Assembly (NCBI GenBank): GCA_913059105.1
Contig: CAJXRL010000191.1
Coordinates: 1 to 5,328, forward strand
Origin: an uncultured Flavobacteriales bacterium
Lineage (GTDB): Bacteria > Bacteroidota > Bacteroidia > Flavobacteriales_E > Vicingaceae
DNA: 5,328 nt
Reading direction: 5' to 3'
Positions 1-5,328 of this stretch are shown piece by piece (positions within the stretch are counted from its first letter, which is position 1; every line of letters begins with the position of its first letter). Below the pieces are notes generated by a model that was not told the origin of the DNA, ran no database searches, and saw nothing but the letters and a program-made list of their open reading frames with translations. Made by a program: the position numbers and the translations under genes.

Positions 1-34
1 ATCGTCGGCAGCGTCAGATGTGTATAAGAGACAG
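1..34 (+). other. Nextera Read 1 adapter (sequencing artefact)
   Basis: Bases 2-15 match the Nextera i5-side primer segment (TCGTCGGCAGCGTC), and bases 16-34 match the 19-bp Tn5 mosaic end (AGATGTGTATAAGAGACAG). Base 1 would be the last base of the i5 index. This is synthetic library sequence, not genome. Genomic DNA starts at 35, inside ribD. The adapter puts an in-frame TAA at 25-27 ahead of the ribD frame. Confidence 0.98.
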
Positions 35-903
35 ATGCGATTAACTCCGTAACAGATATATCCTTAATATCGGAATCGACCATTTATGTGACCTTAGAGC
101 CTTGCTCCCATTTCGGTAAAACGCCTCCTTGTGCCGATTTAATAATAAAACACAATTTCAAAAAAGTTGTCATCTGCAACCTGGACCCTTTCGAAAAAGT
201 TGCCGGAAGAGGAATTGAAAAACTAAAAGAAGCCGGCATCGAAGTTGAGTCGGGATGCTTAGAAAGTTTTGGAAGATATTTAAATCGTCGATTTTTTTGT
301 TTTCATGAGAAAAAAAGACCTTTTATTGTTCTAAAATGGGCAGAAAGCAAAGATGGGTTCATAGGGAAAAAAGAAGAACAAGTTTGGTTAACAAATCAAA
401 TTTCGAAGCAATTGGTGCATCTTTGGCGTGCAGAAGAAGCAGCTATTTTGGTTGGTAAAAACACTGCACTACTAGATAATCCAGAATTAACCATACGCGA
501 ATCTGCAGGGAAAAACCCGTTGCGAGTCTTAGTTGATAAAAATCTAGCTGTTCCCAGTGATTCGAAGATCTACAATAACAAATCAAACACTATAGTTTTG
601 AATTCCTTCAAAACAAAGCAGGAGCACAATATTGATTACATCAAAATAGATTTTGAAAAAAATATACCTGTGCAAGTTGGTAAAGTTTGCTTCAACCAAA
701 ATATAACTTCAATTATCATTGAAGGGGGAGCAAATACTTTACAGCAGTTTGTCGATTCGAACCTTTGGGATGAAGCCAGGGTATTTAGCACTGAAAAAGA
801 ATTGCAAAACGGAATTAAGAAACCTCTATTTGACGGAAAAATAGAGCGTATCGAAAACCTAGAAAACGACACGTTAAACATTTATAGCAATACTAAGGCA
901 TGA
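35..903 (+). CDS. ribD: RibD, bifunctional pyrimidine deaminase/reductase, 5'-truncated
   Basis: RibD carries out two cytosolic steps of riboflavin synthesis: deamination of diaminohydroxyphosphoribosylaminopyrimidine, then NADPH-dependent reduction of the ribosyl chain. The open frame runs from the fragment edge (first whole codon 37) to TGA at 901-903, giving 288 residues. About 55-60 N-terminal residues are missing compared with the usual length of roughly 345. Visible residues begin AINSV, which normally follows HAEV(N), so the catalytic His-Ala-Glu lies just off the edge. The second deaminase zinc motif, PCSHFGKTPPC, is intact with Cys23 and Cys32 as ligands (partial numbering). DPFEKVAGRG follows. 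The reductase domain starts near residue 96 (RPFIVLKWAESKDG). It shows H-x2-RA at 128-132, LVG-x-NT, DNPELTIR at 147-154, NPLRVLVD, and the late IIIEGGANTL near 226-235. The apparent start GTG at 88 is internal to the deaminase fold and is not a real start. The 3' end overlaps the EamA gene by 4 nt. Confidence 0.96.
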
Positions 904-1772
904 TCTATTTATTCTTAAGCATTCTATGTTCGGCTGCTATATTTATCATTTTCAAGCTATTTGAAAAATACAAGGTAAACACCTTTACAGCAATTGTTGT
1001 GAATTATTGTATTGCAGGCATCACGGGATTTGTCAGTTTAGGCGAAATTCCTTCGGTAGAGAATGTCAGTTCTGCACCATGGCTAATGAACAGTTTGATC
1101 TTGGGAGTAGTGTTTATCTCACTATTCAACATTATGGCAATAACGGCTCAAAAACTGGGACCTTCAGTAGCTTCTATTGCCAATAAAATGGCATTAATAG
1201 TACCCGTTATTTTTGCTATTTTTTACTATAACGACTCCGTGAATGCGTTTAAAATTATTGGCATTGCATTAGCACTTGTTGGGGTTTATTTATCGACCCA
1301 CAAAACAAAAGTGGATGGTAAAAAACTCGATAAACGTTTACTAGCTATACCTCTTGCTCTTTTCTTAGGCTCAGGATTCATTGATGCGTTTTTAAAATAC
1401 AATCAAGATGCTTACCTAAATAACAGTGTTCTAGACGCCAAACTTTTCCCTGCGATCACTTTTTTGACAGCATTTAGTATTGGAGTAATCTTTATGGTGA
1501 TCGATAAATCTAAAAGAGATTTTAGTGCCAACACTATTATTGGAGGAGTGGTATTAGGAGTTATTAATTATGGTTCTATCTTTTTCCTAATTCAGATTTT
1601 CAATCATTCTACTTTGGAGAGTTCTGTAGTTTTCCCAATCAACAATATGGGAGTAGTTTTAACTACAGCTATTGCCTCTTTACTTTTATTCAAAGAAAAA
1701 TTTTCCACTAAAAATAAAATTGGCGTTTTGGTTTCCATAATAGCTCTTCTATTAATAACCCTTTCTACGTGA
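900..1772 (+). CDS. EamA-family (DMT superfamily) inner-membrane transporter
   Basis: This 290-residue, highly hydrophobic protein has about ten predicted membrane helices in two five-helix halves. This is the layout and length of EamA/drug-metabolite transporters. Helices are visible near residues 2-20, 28-48, 63-84, 90-110, 116-133, 147-165, 181-202, 211-233, 240-262 and 270-289. Typical EamA features are the NKMALIVPVIFAIFYYND stretch closing the first half, GIALALVGVYLST before a charged linker (KTKVDGKKLDKR), and the C-terminal LLLFKEKFSTKNKIGVLVS. The ATG overlaps the ribD stop (ATGA), and the TGA stop overlaps the next start (GTGA), so it should be translated by coupling within the operon. 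The substrate is unknown. DMT members move amino acids, metabolites, nucleotide sugars or, in the RibN group, riboflavin. The position behind ribD makes a flavin-related substrate conceivable but is not evidence by itself. Confidence 0.9.
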   Translation: MIYLFLSILCSAAIFIIFKLFEKYKVNTFTAIVVNYCIAGITGFVSLGEIPSVENVSSAPWLMNSLILGVVFISLFNIMAITAQKLGPSVASIANKMALIVPVIFAIFYYNDSVNAFKIIGIALALVGVYLSTHKTKVDGKKLDKRLLAIPLALFLGSGFIDAFLKYNQDAYLNNSVLDAKLFPAITFLTAFSIGVIFMVIDKSKRDFSANTIIGGVVLGVINYGSIFFLIQIFNHSTLESSVVFPINNMGVVLTTAIASLLLFKEKFSTKNKIGVLVSIIALLLITLST

Positions 1773-2353
1773 GTACCTTTAAAACACTAAGAAAATCATC
1801 TACTTCATTTTTTAAAGAAAAGGGAAGTAAATTTTATGGGTTTGCTTTTCCTATTCATACAAAAGAAGAAGTCAAAGAGTGTTTGCAAATAATTCAAGCT
1901 GAACATCCTAAAGCAAGGCACATTTGCTCCGCCTTTTTAATTGGAATTGGCGATCAGGAATACTATTTAGCGAATGACGATGGAGAACCAGCCAACTCAG
2001 CAGGTGCTCCCATTCTAGGACAAATTCGATCTGCCGGGATCACAAATACATACATTGCCATTGTACGTTACTTTGGGGGTACAAAGCTAGGTATTGGAGG
2101 CCTTATTCAAGCCTACAAGTTAGGTGCAGCACTTACCATTGAGGCAAATGAAATAATTGAAGTTGAGCCACAAGGTAATGTATCTTTCAAAATTAGTTTT
2201 GACTTAATGGGCACCATACTTCCCATTATTGATAAAAACAATTTGAATGCAAAAATTAAAAATCTAGCCGACGGAGTGCAAATTGACATTCGATTCGATG
2301 AGAAAGACGAATTGATGATAAAAGGACTTTTTAATCGATGGATAGAAATTTAG
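1769..2353 (+). CDS. yigZ: YigZ/IMPACT-family protein
   Basis: This is a complete 194-residue member of the UPF0029/IMPACT family, usual length about 200. The start is GTG at 1769, overlapping the transporter stop by 4 nt. It gives STFKTLRKSS followed by KEKGSKF, which matches the normal family N-terminus, so the GTG is convincing and no better ATG is needed. The N-terminal domain carries HPKARHICSAF (46-56), the signature DDGEPANSAGAPILGQI (70-86) and VRYFGGTKLGIGGLIQAY (99-116). The shorter C-terminal part (about 130-190) corresponds to the DUF1949 ferredoxin-like domain. The eukaryotic relative IMPACT regulates GCN1/GCN2 signalling. The bacterial protein has been linked to nucleic-acid or ribosome-related roles from its fold, but its function is not settled. 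It is the last gene of the ribD operon. Confidence 0.93.
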   Translation: MSTFKTLRKSSTSFFKEKGSKFYGFAFPIHTKEEVKECLQIIQAEHPKARHICSAFLIGIGDQEYYLANDDGEPANSAGAPILGQIRSAGITNTYIAIVRYFGGTKLGIGGLIQAYKLGAALTIEANEIIEVEPQGNVSFKISFDLMGTILPIIDKNNLNAKIKNLADGVQIDIRFDEKDELMIKGLFNRWIEI

Positions 2354-2365
2354 AAGGCCTATTCG

Positions 2366-2410
2366 AAAAAGGCTACACCACGAACAACTGATATAGCAAT
2401 TAGCCTTTTT
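2366..2410. terminator. Probable bidirectional intrinsic terminator
   Basis: AAAAAGGCTA at 2366-2375 and TAGCCTTTTT at 2401-2410 form a perfect 10-bp inverted repeat around a 25-nt loop. On the + strand the GGCTA/TAGCC stem is followed by six T (2406-2411). On the - strand the same stem is followed by five T. This lies between the convergent yigZ and flippase genes, where a shared terminator is expected. It overlaps the flippase stop codon and last codons. The GC part of the stem is only about 5 bp and the loop is long, so efficiency is uncertain. Confidence 0.6.
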
Positions 2411-3839
2411 TAAGAAGTTTGAGTACATCTTCCTTTTTCACCAAGCCAAGTAAAACCATCAACATTCCAAAAAAAGCAATAATTGCTACAGCGTGAATTC
2501 GGAAGTCTGAAAAATAGGAAATAGAGTTAACCGAAACAACAATTCCAACTCCAACTAAAACGATTTGTTTGAGAATGAAACCGAACTCATACTTCATTTC
2601 AAATACACTTTTTGTAATAACAATTTGAGCTAAAATCACAAAAAATTGAGTAAGTAAAGTTGCAACTGCCGCTCCCCACGCCCCGTAGATTGGAATCATC
2701 ACCCAATTGGAAACAAAGTTTACAACCAAGCCAATTAAAGAAACGACGTTTAACAGTTTTAAACTCCCATTAGCAGTTAATAAGGTCCCATAAATGTACG
2801 TCAACGCCACCCCGACAAAAGAAATCATAAGAATAGGAAATACCTCAGCTGCTTCTGCCACTTCCTCATTGAATAGGAAATCCATTATTTCTGTAGCGTA
2901 CAAAACACAAACTACAGCTGCAGCAATAGACGGAACAAAAACTAAATTAAAAGCTGTCTTCACGAGCTTAGCCACCGATTCTTTGTTCTTCAACATTTTT
3001 GAAAAAATGGGCAATAACAGTCCTGCAAAAAGGAATCCGAACATGTTGAAACCCTCAAATAACTTATACGATTTGGCATAAATTCCCGCTTGCATCCTAC
3101 CATCGGGTAATAATCTTTCAATCATTACTGCATCTAAACGGTAATAAAACGACATTAACAATACCAACAAGGCAAATGGAAGACTCTGTTTCAAGATGAT
3201 TCTGAACAGGACCAAATCAATTTTAATTCTATAAAACTTTGCTTTAAGATAAACTAGGATGAAAGCAACTATAACAGTTATAAAATAAGCCCAAAACTGA
3301 GCATAAGCAAACCATTCAATCTCAAACCTTCCGCCAAAGTAACCACTCCATAATAAAGCACTGCAAAGTCCAATCATTATTACTCGATCCATAACGGATA
3401 GAATTCCTTCTGTCTTAAAAAGATGTAACCCAGTAATATTGGAACGCAAATACAGAATCATAGAAGCCAATACTTGGTTTATTCCCAGAATAAACAATAA
3501 CCAAAAGACTCTTCCATCATAGCCAATTACCAAACCAAACAACAAGGTAGCTGCCAAATAAACAATTGCTAAAATCAATTTAACGTTAAAAATCCCCGAA
3601 AAGTAGCGTTTCAACATGTGAGCATGTTGCGCTATGTTGCGATTATTATAATTGGTAATTCCAAAATCAAGAACAATATTTAGTAAAATAGCAAAACTAA
3701 AAATGGAGGAGTACAACCCGTATTCTGAAGAACCGACCCTATTCTGCACGGCAACGTCAATTCCTAAAATCCAGAATGGCTTTACCAAAAGGTTTAGGAA
3801 CAGTATAAAAATGAGGTTATTGATAAATTTTCGTTGCAT
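2400..3839 (-). CDS. Oligosaccharide flippase (Wzx-like, MOP superfamily)
   Basis: This is a 479-residue polytopic membrane protein of the polysaccharide-synthesis/flippase family. Known members flip undecaprenyl-linked glycan repeat units across the inner membrane. Hydrophobic segments run the whole length, enough for 12-14 helices. The conserved N-terminal part reads VKPFWILGIDVAVQNRVG (19-36), then EYGLYSSIF and LDFGITNYNNRNIAQ (57-71), a pattern usual for Bacteroidota flippases. YYRLDAVMIERLLPDG marks the start of the second half, and NWVMIPIYGAWGAAVATLLT (378-397) is the typical late-helix motif. I chose the ATG at 3839 rather than the one at 3896. The 19 extra residues add an atypical aromatic leader and would begin inside the -33 region of the likely promoter, whereas MQRKFINN leads straight into the first helix as in relatives. 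The gene is divergent from the methyltransferase and converges on yigZ. Individual sugar specificity cannot be read from the sequence. Confidence 0.9.
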   Translation of the reverse strand: MQRKFINNLIFILFLNLLVKPFWILGIDVAVQNRVGSSEYGLYSSIFSFAILLNIVLDFGITNYNNRNIAQHAHMLKRYFSGIFNVKLILAIVYLAATLLFGLVIGYDGRVFWLLFILGINQVLASMILYLRSNITGLHLFKTEGILSVMDRVIMIGLCSALLWSGYFGGRFEIEWFAYAQFWAYFITVIVAFILVYLKAKFYRIKIDLVLFRIILKQSLPFALLVLLMSFYYRLDAVMIERLLPDGRMQAGIYAKSYKLFEGFNMFGFLFAGLLLPIFSKMLKNKESVAKLVKTAFNLVFVPSIAAAVVCVLYATEIMDFLFNEEVAEAAEVFPILMISFVGVALTYIYGTLLTANGSLKLLNVVSLIGLVVNFVSNWVMIPIYGAWGAAVATLLTQFFVILAQIVITKSVFEMKYEFGFILKQIVLVGVGIVVSVNSISYFSDFRIHAVAIIAFFGMLMVLLGLVKKEDVLKLLKKG

Positions 3840-3863
3840 TAAAAATCGAAAAAAATAGAATAA

Positions 3864-3896
3864 CAAAGTAAAGCAATCGAATTCGTTTGAATTCAA
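3864..3896 (-). promoter_or_regulatory. Candidate leftward promoter for the flippase gene
   Basis: On the minus strand, TTG (3896-3894), a 22-nt spacer and TTACTTTG (3871-3864) approximate the Bacteroidota pattern TTG, N17-23, TANNTTTG, with one mismatch in the -7 box. Transcription would start near 3858-3860, about 20 nt before the ATG at 3839. This supports the shorter flippase start. The match is imperfect and rests on inspection only. Confidence 0.35.
3879..3894. repeat. Paired GAATTC element in the divergent promoter region
   Basis: GAATTC occurs twice (3879-3884 and 3889-3894), separated by GTTT, so the repeats are 10 bp apart, one helical turn. Each copy is a palindrome and the whole element is close to symmetric. 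It overlaps the rightward -33 box and touches the leftward one. It could be an operator, but AT-rich chance similarity is also possible. Confidence 0.35.
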
Positions 3897-3914
3897 TGGA
3901 GGAACGTATATTTG
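3887..3914 (+). promoter_or_regulatory. Bacteroidota-type promoter for the methyltransferase gene
   Basis: TTG (3887-3889, within TTTG 3886-3889) and TATATTTG (3907-3914) are 17 nt apart. The -7 box matches the Bacteroidota consensus TANNTTTG exactly, and the spacer falls in the 17-23 nt range described for this phylum. It is followed by CGCCCC. Transcription would begin near 3919-3921, leaving a leader of only about 12 nt before the ATG at 3933. No Shine-Dalgarno sequence is seen, as is usual in this phylum. It probably drives both the methyltransferase and the glycosyltransferase. Confidence 0.72.
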
Positions 3915-3932
3915 CGCCCCTTATTTTGAAGT

Positions 3933-4751
3933 ATGAAAATGACGGTTGAGCAGTTTTTTGATCTTTTTGTAGAAGAGTTAAAAAACAATGTAGACTTACA
4001 GTATTACTACAAGTATTTAGAAAACCCATCGAAGTTCGAATTTCGAAAGGCGTATTTCTGTCAACGCTTGCAATACATTTCCGACAACATTAATGACCCA
4101 AGTTTGCGAATTTGGGATTGTGGATGCGGCTTTGGAACTACAGCCATCTTTTTATCGATCAACGGCATAGCTTCTCATGGTACAACTCTAGAACACTACA
4201 TTCATCAAATTCCAGGAAGATTAGAATATTGGGGTCAGTTTGGTGACGTAAGTAAATTCACGTACTCTTACGAGAATATCTTTGATCATAAGTTTGAGGC
4301 TAGCAGCTACGATTTAATTATCATTCAAGATACTTTACACCATTTAGAACCACTTGATGAAGCTTTACGGGTTTTACATCATGTGCTAAGTCCAAAAGGC
4401 CGCTTGTTGATTATTGAAGAAAATGGAAACAATGTCATCCAAAATCTGAAGCTATACAAACAACGAGGAAATAAGAGAATCATCGAAATATATGATGAAA
4501 GCCTAAAGAAAAATATTTTACTTGGCAACGAAAACATACGTAGTCTAGATACTTGGCAAGAAGCTTTTCAGAAAGAAAGTTTCAATATAGAGCAAAATAC
4601 AGTTCAATACATTCGATATTATTTACCATTCGCATTTCCTAATAAAAAAGCGAAAGAAAGAGTTGAAAAAGAACAGTTGATTTGGAAAAAAAATAACTTC
4701 TTGAAAGAGTACTTTTTCTTCGGAATCAATTACATGGTAGAAAAAGTATAA
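3933..4751 (+). CDS. Class I SAM-dependent methyltransferase, substrate unknown
   Basis: This 272-residue soluble protein has a Rossmann-type methyltransferase core. Motif I is IWDCGCGFGTT (60-70), whose glycine-rich loop binds S-adenosylmethionine. The acidic residue ending strand 2 is probably Glu87 in GTTLEH. Motif IV is YDLIIIQDTLHHLEP (126-140), and LSPKGRLLIIEENG follows as the strand-5 region. The N-terminal 55 residues form a helical, acidic and aromatic extension (FFDLFVEELKNN and following). The C-terminal third is rich in Lys, Glu and aromatics and probably forms an acceptor-side cap. Translation could start at Met1 (3933) or Met3 (3939). The gene stands behind a good promoter, and the glycosyltransferase starts 9 nt after its TAA, so the two probably form an operon. 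The context suggests methylation of a sugar or lipid-linked glycan. This is inferred from position only, and other small-molecule acceptors are possible. Confidence 0.87.
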   Translation: MKMTVEQFFDLFVEELKNNVDLQYYYKYLENPSKFEFRKAYFCQRLQYISDNINDPSLRIWDCGCGFGTTAIFLSINGIASHGTTLEHYIHQIPGRLEYWGQFGDVSKFTYSYENIFDHKFEASSYDLIIIQDTLHHLEPLDEALRVLHHVLSPKGRLLIIEENGNNVIQNLKLYKQRGNKRIIEIYDESLKKNILLGNENIRSLDTWQEAFQKESFNIEQNTVQYIRYYLPFAFPNKKAKERVEKEQLIWKKNNFLKEYFFFGINYMVEKV

Positions 4752-4760
4752 TTTCATTTC

Positions 4761-5280
4761 ATGAAAATCGCCGTCAATACCAGACTTTTGGTTCCAAATA
4801 AAATGGATGGTATTGCACGATTCTCTTACGAAACACTCCAGATCATTACGCGAACTCATCCAGAAGTTCAGTTCACTTTTATTTTTGATAGATCAGTTGA
4901 AAAAAGTGCTTTCCAATTTCCAAATAATGTAACTTTTATATCATTTGGCCCCCCAGCTCGTCATCCAATTTTGTGGATTCTTTGGTTCGAAATGAGACTA
5001 AAAAACTATATAAATAGAAATGATTTCGATTTACTTCTTTCTCCTGAAGGATGGGTTCCACCAAATTTGAATTGTAAAAGTTTAGCTGTAATTCACGACC
5101 TTAACTTCGAGCATCATCCTGAAAATATTATTTGGAGTCACAGAAAGTACTTGTTGTATTTTTTCCCAAAGTTCACTCAACGGGCTACAAGGATAGCAAC
5201 GGTTTCAGAGTATTCGAAGCAAGATATTTCTTCGACCTATAAAATACCGGCAACACAAATTGATGTAGTATATAATGGTG
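4761..5280 (+). CDS. GT4-type glycosyltransferase, 3'-truncated
   Basis: The first 173 codons of a GT-B fold glycosyltransferase are present; such enzymes are typically about 370-380 residues long. MKIAVNTRLLVPNKMDGIARF (1-21) contains the first strand and the Gly17 loop. GPPARHPILW (63-72), SPEGW (94-98), VIHDLNFEHHPE (110-121) and ATVSEYSKQDI (146-156) are typical of a GT4 group common in Bacteroidota. VVYNG (169-173) is the usual linker into the second domain. The nucleotide-sugar-binding C-terminal domain with its E-x7-E motif is beyond the edge, so donor and product cannot be judged. The genomic part ends at base 5280, the first base of a codon. The reading frame stays open through the adapter, adding a false tail. 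The start ATG lies 9 nt after the methyltransferase stop. It is likely a cytosolic or membrane-associated enzyme extending a surface glycan. Confidence 0.92.
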
Positions 5281-5328
5281 CTGTCTCTTATACACATCTC
5301 CGAGCCCACGAGACAGGCAGAAATCTCG
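5281..5328 (-). other. Nextera Read 2 adapter with i7 index and P7 start (artefact)
   Basis: Bases 5281-5299 are the reverse complement of the Tn5 mosaic end. Bases 5300-5314 (CCGAGCCCACGAGAC) are the Nextera i7-side primer segment. Bases 5315-5322 (AGGCAGAA) equal the N703 index as written in sample sheets, and 5323-5328 (ATCTCG) begin the P7 flow-cell sequence. This is synthetic and not genomic. It truncates the glycosyltransferase gene. Confidence 0.98.

Noticed and set aside
636..881. Minus-strand open frame of 81 codons inside ribD
   Set aside because: It lies fully antisense to conserved RibD reductase sequence and has no recognisable motif. It is a shadow frame.
1976..2030. YigZ signature reads NSAGAPIL rather than the TAGKPIL type seen in many relatives
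   Set aside because: An Asn-Ser-Ala-Gly form is, as far as I know, common in Bacteroidota members, so it is lineage variation and not a damaged motif.
2794..3081. Plus-strand open frame of 95 codons inside the flippase gene
   Set aside because: It is antisense to conserved membrane helices. Its low-complexity Ala/Ser/Thr/Lys/Asn composition is what antisense of a hydrophobic protein gives.
3652..3858. Plus-strand open frame of 68 codons at the flippase 5' end
   Set aside because: It is antisense to the conserved N-terminal flippase motif and has no promoter or family resemblance.
3879..3894. Two close EcoRI sites as a cloning scar
   Set aside because: The sites sit in continuous intergenic sequence between intact promoter elements and natural genes, and the library is tagmentation-based. 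There is no sign of vector.
3817..4029. Minus-strand open frame of 70 codons across the divergent promoter region
   Set aside because: It overlaps the starts of two well-supported genes and the promoter, and has no recognisable protein features.
4805..4830. GIARF in place of a GIGxF-type loop in the glycosyltransferase as a broken active site
   Set aside because: Gly17 of the loop is kept, and Ala at the second position is found in other GT4 enzymes. The rest of the domain is well conserved.
4623..4859. Minus-strand open frame of 78 codons across the methyltransferase/glycosyltransferase junction
   Set aside because: It is antisense to two confident coding regions and Phe-rich because it mirrors Lys/Glu codons. 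It is a shadow frame.
1..5328. Terminal inverted repeats (19 bp at 16-34 and 5281-5299) suggesting a transposon
   Set aside because: They are the engineered Tn5 mosaic ends of Nextera adapters, followed by primer, index and P7 sequence. There is no transposase gene inside.

Overview
The window is one assembled fragment: about 5.25 kb of genomic DNA (35-5280) with Illumina Nextera library adapter on both ends. The AT-rich composition, the lack of purine-rich ribosome binding sites before the genes, a promoter matching the Bacteroidota pattern (TTG, 17 nt, TATATTTG), and the flavour of the RibD, YigZ and GT4 proteins all point to a member of the Bacteroidota, most likely Flavobacteriia-like. 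The species cannot be named from this window.

Left part (35-2353, + strand): a tightly packed three-gene operon. A 5'-truncated ribD (riboflavin biosynthesis deaminase/reductase) overlaps by 4 nt (ATGA) a ten-helix EamA-family transporter gene. That gene overlaps by 4 nt (GTGA) a YigZ/IMPACT-family gene. The overlaps imply translational coupling. The operon promoter lies outside the window.

Middle (2354-3932): the operon converges on a minus-strand gene for an oligosaccharide flippase (Wzx-like). The two are separated by a perfect 10-bp inverted repeat that probably works as a terminator in both directions. The flippase gene is divergent from the next + strand gene. The roughly 90-bp divergent region carries a strong Bacteroidota-type promoter rightwards, a weaker candidate leftwards, and a paired GAATTC element over both -33 regions.

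Right part (3933-5280, + strand): a class I SAM-dependent methyltransferase gene, then 9 nt later a GT4 glycosyltransferase gene cut off about half way by the fragment end. Together with the flippase these look like the edge of a surface-glycan (O-antigen or exopolysaccharide) cluster: sugar transfer, methyl decoration and export of a lipid-linked glycan across the inner membrane.

I found no mobile element, CRISPR array, RNA gene or clearly new defence or metabolic system. The most important practical observation is technical. The terminal 34 and 48 bases are adapter, and they distort both end genes: a false internal start for ribD and an artificial peptide tail on the glycosyltransferase.
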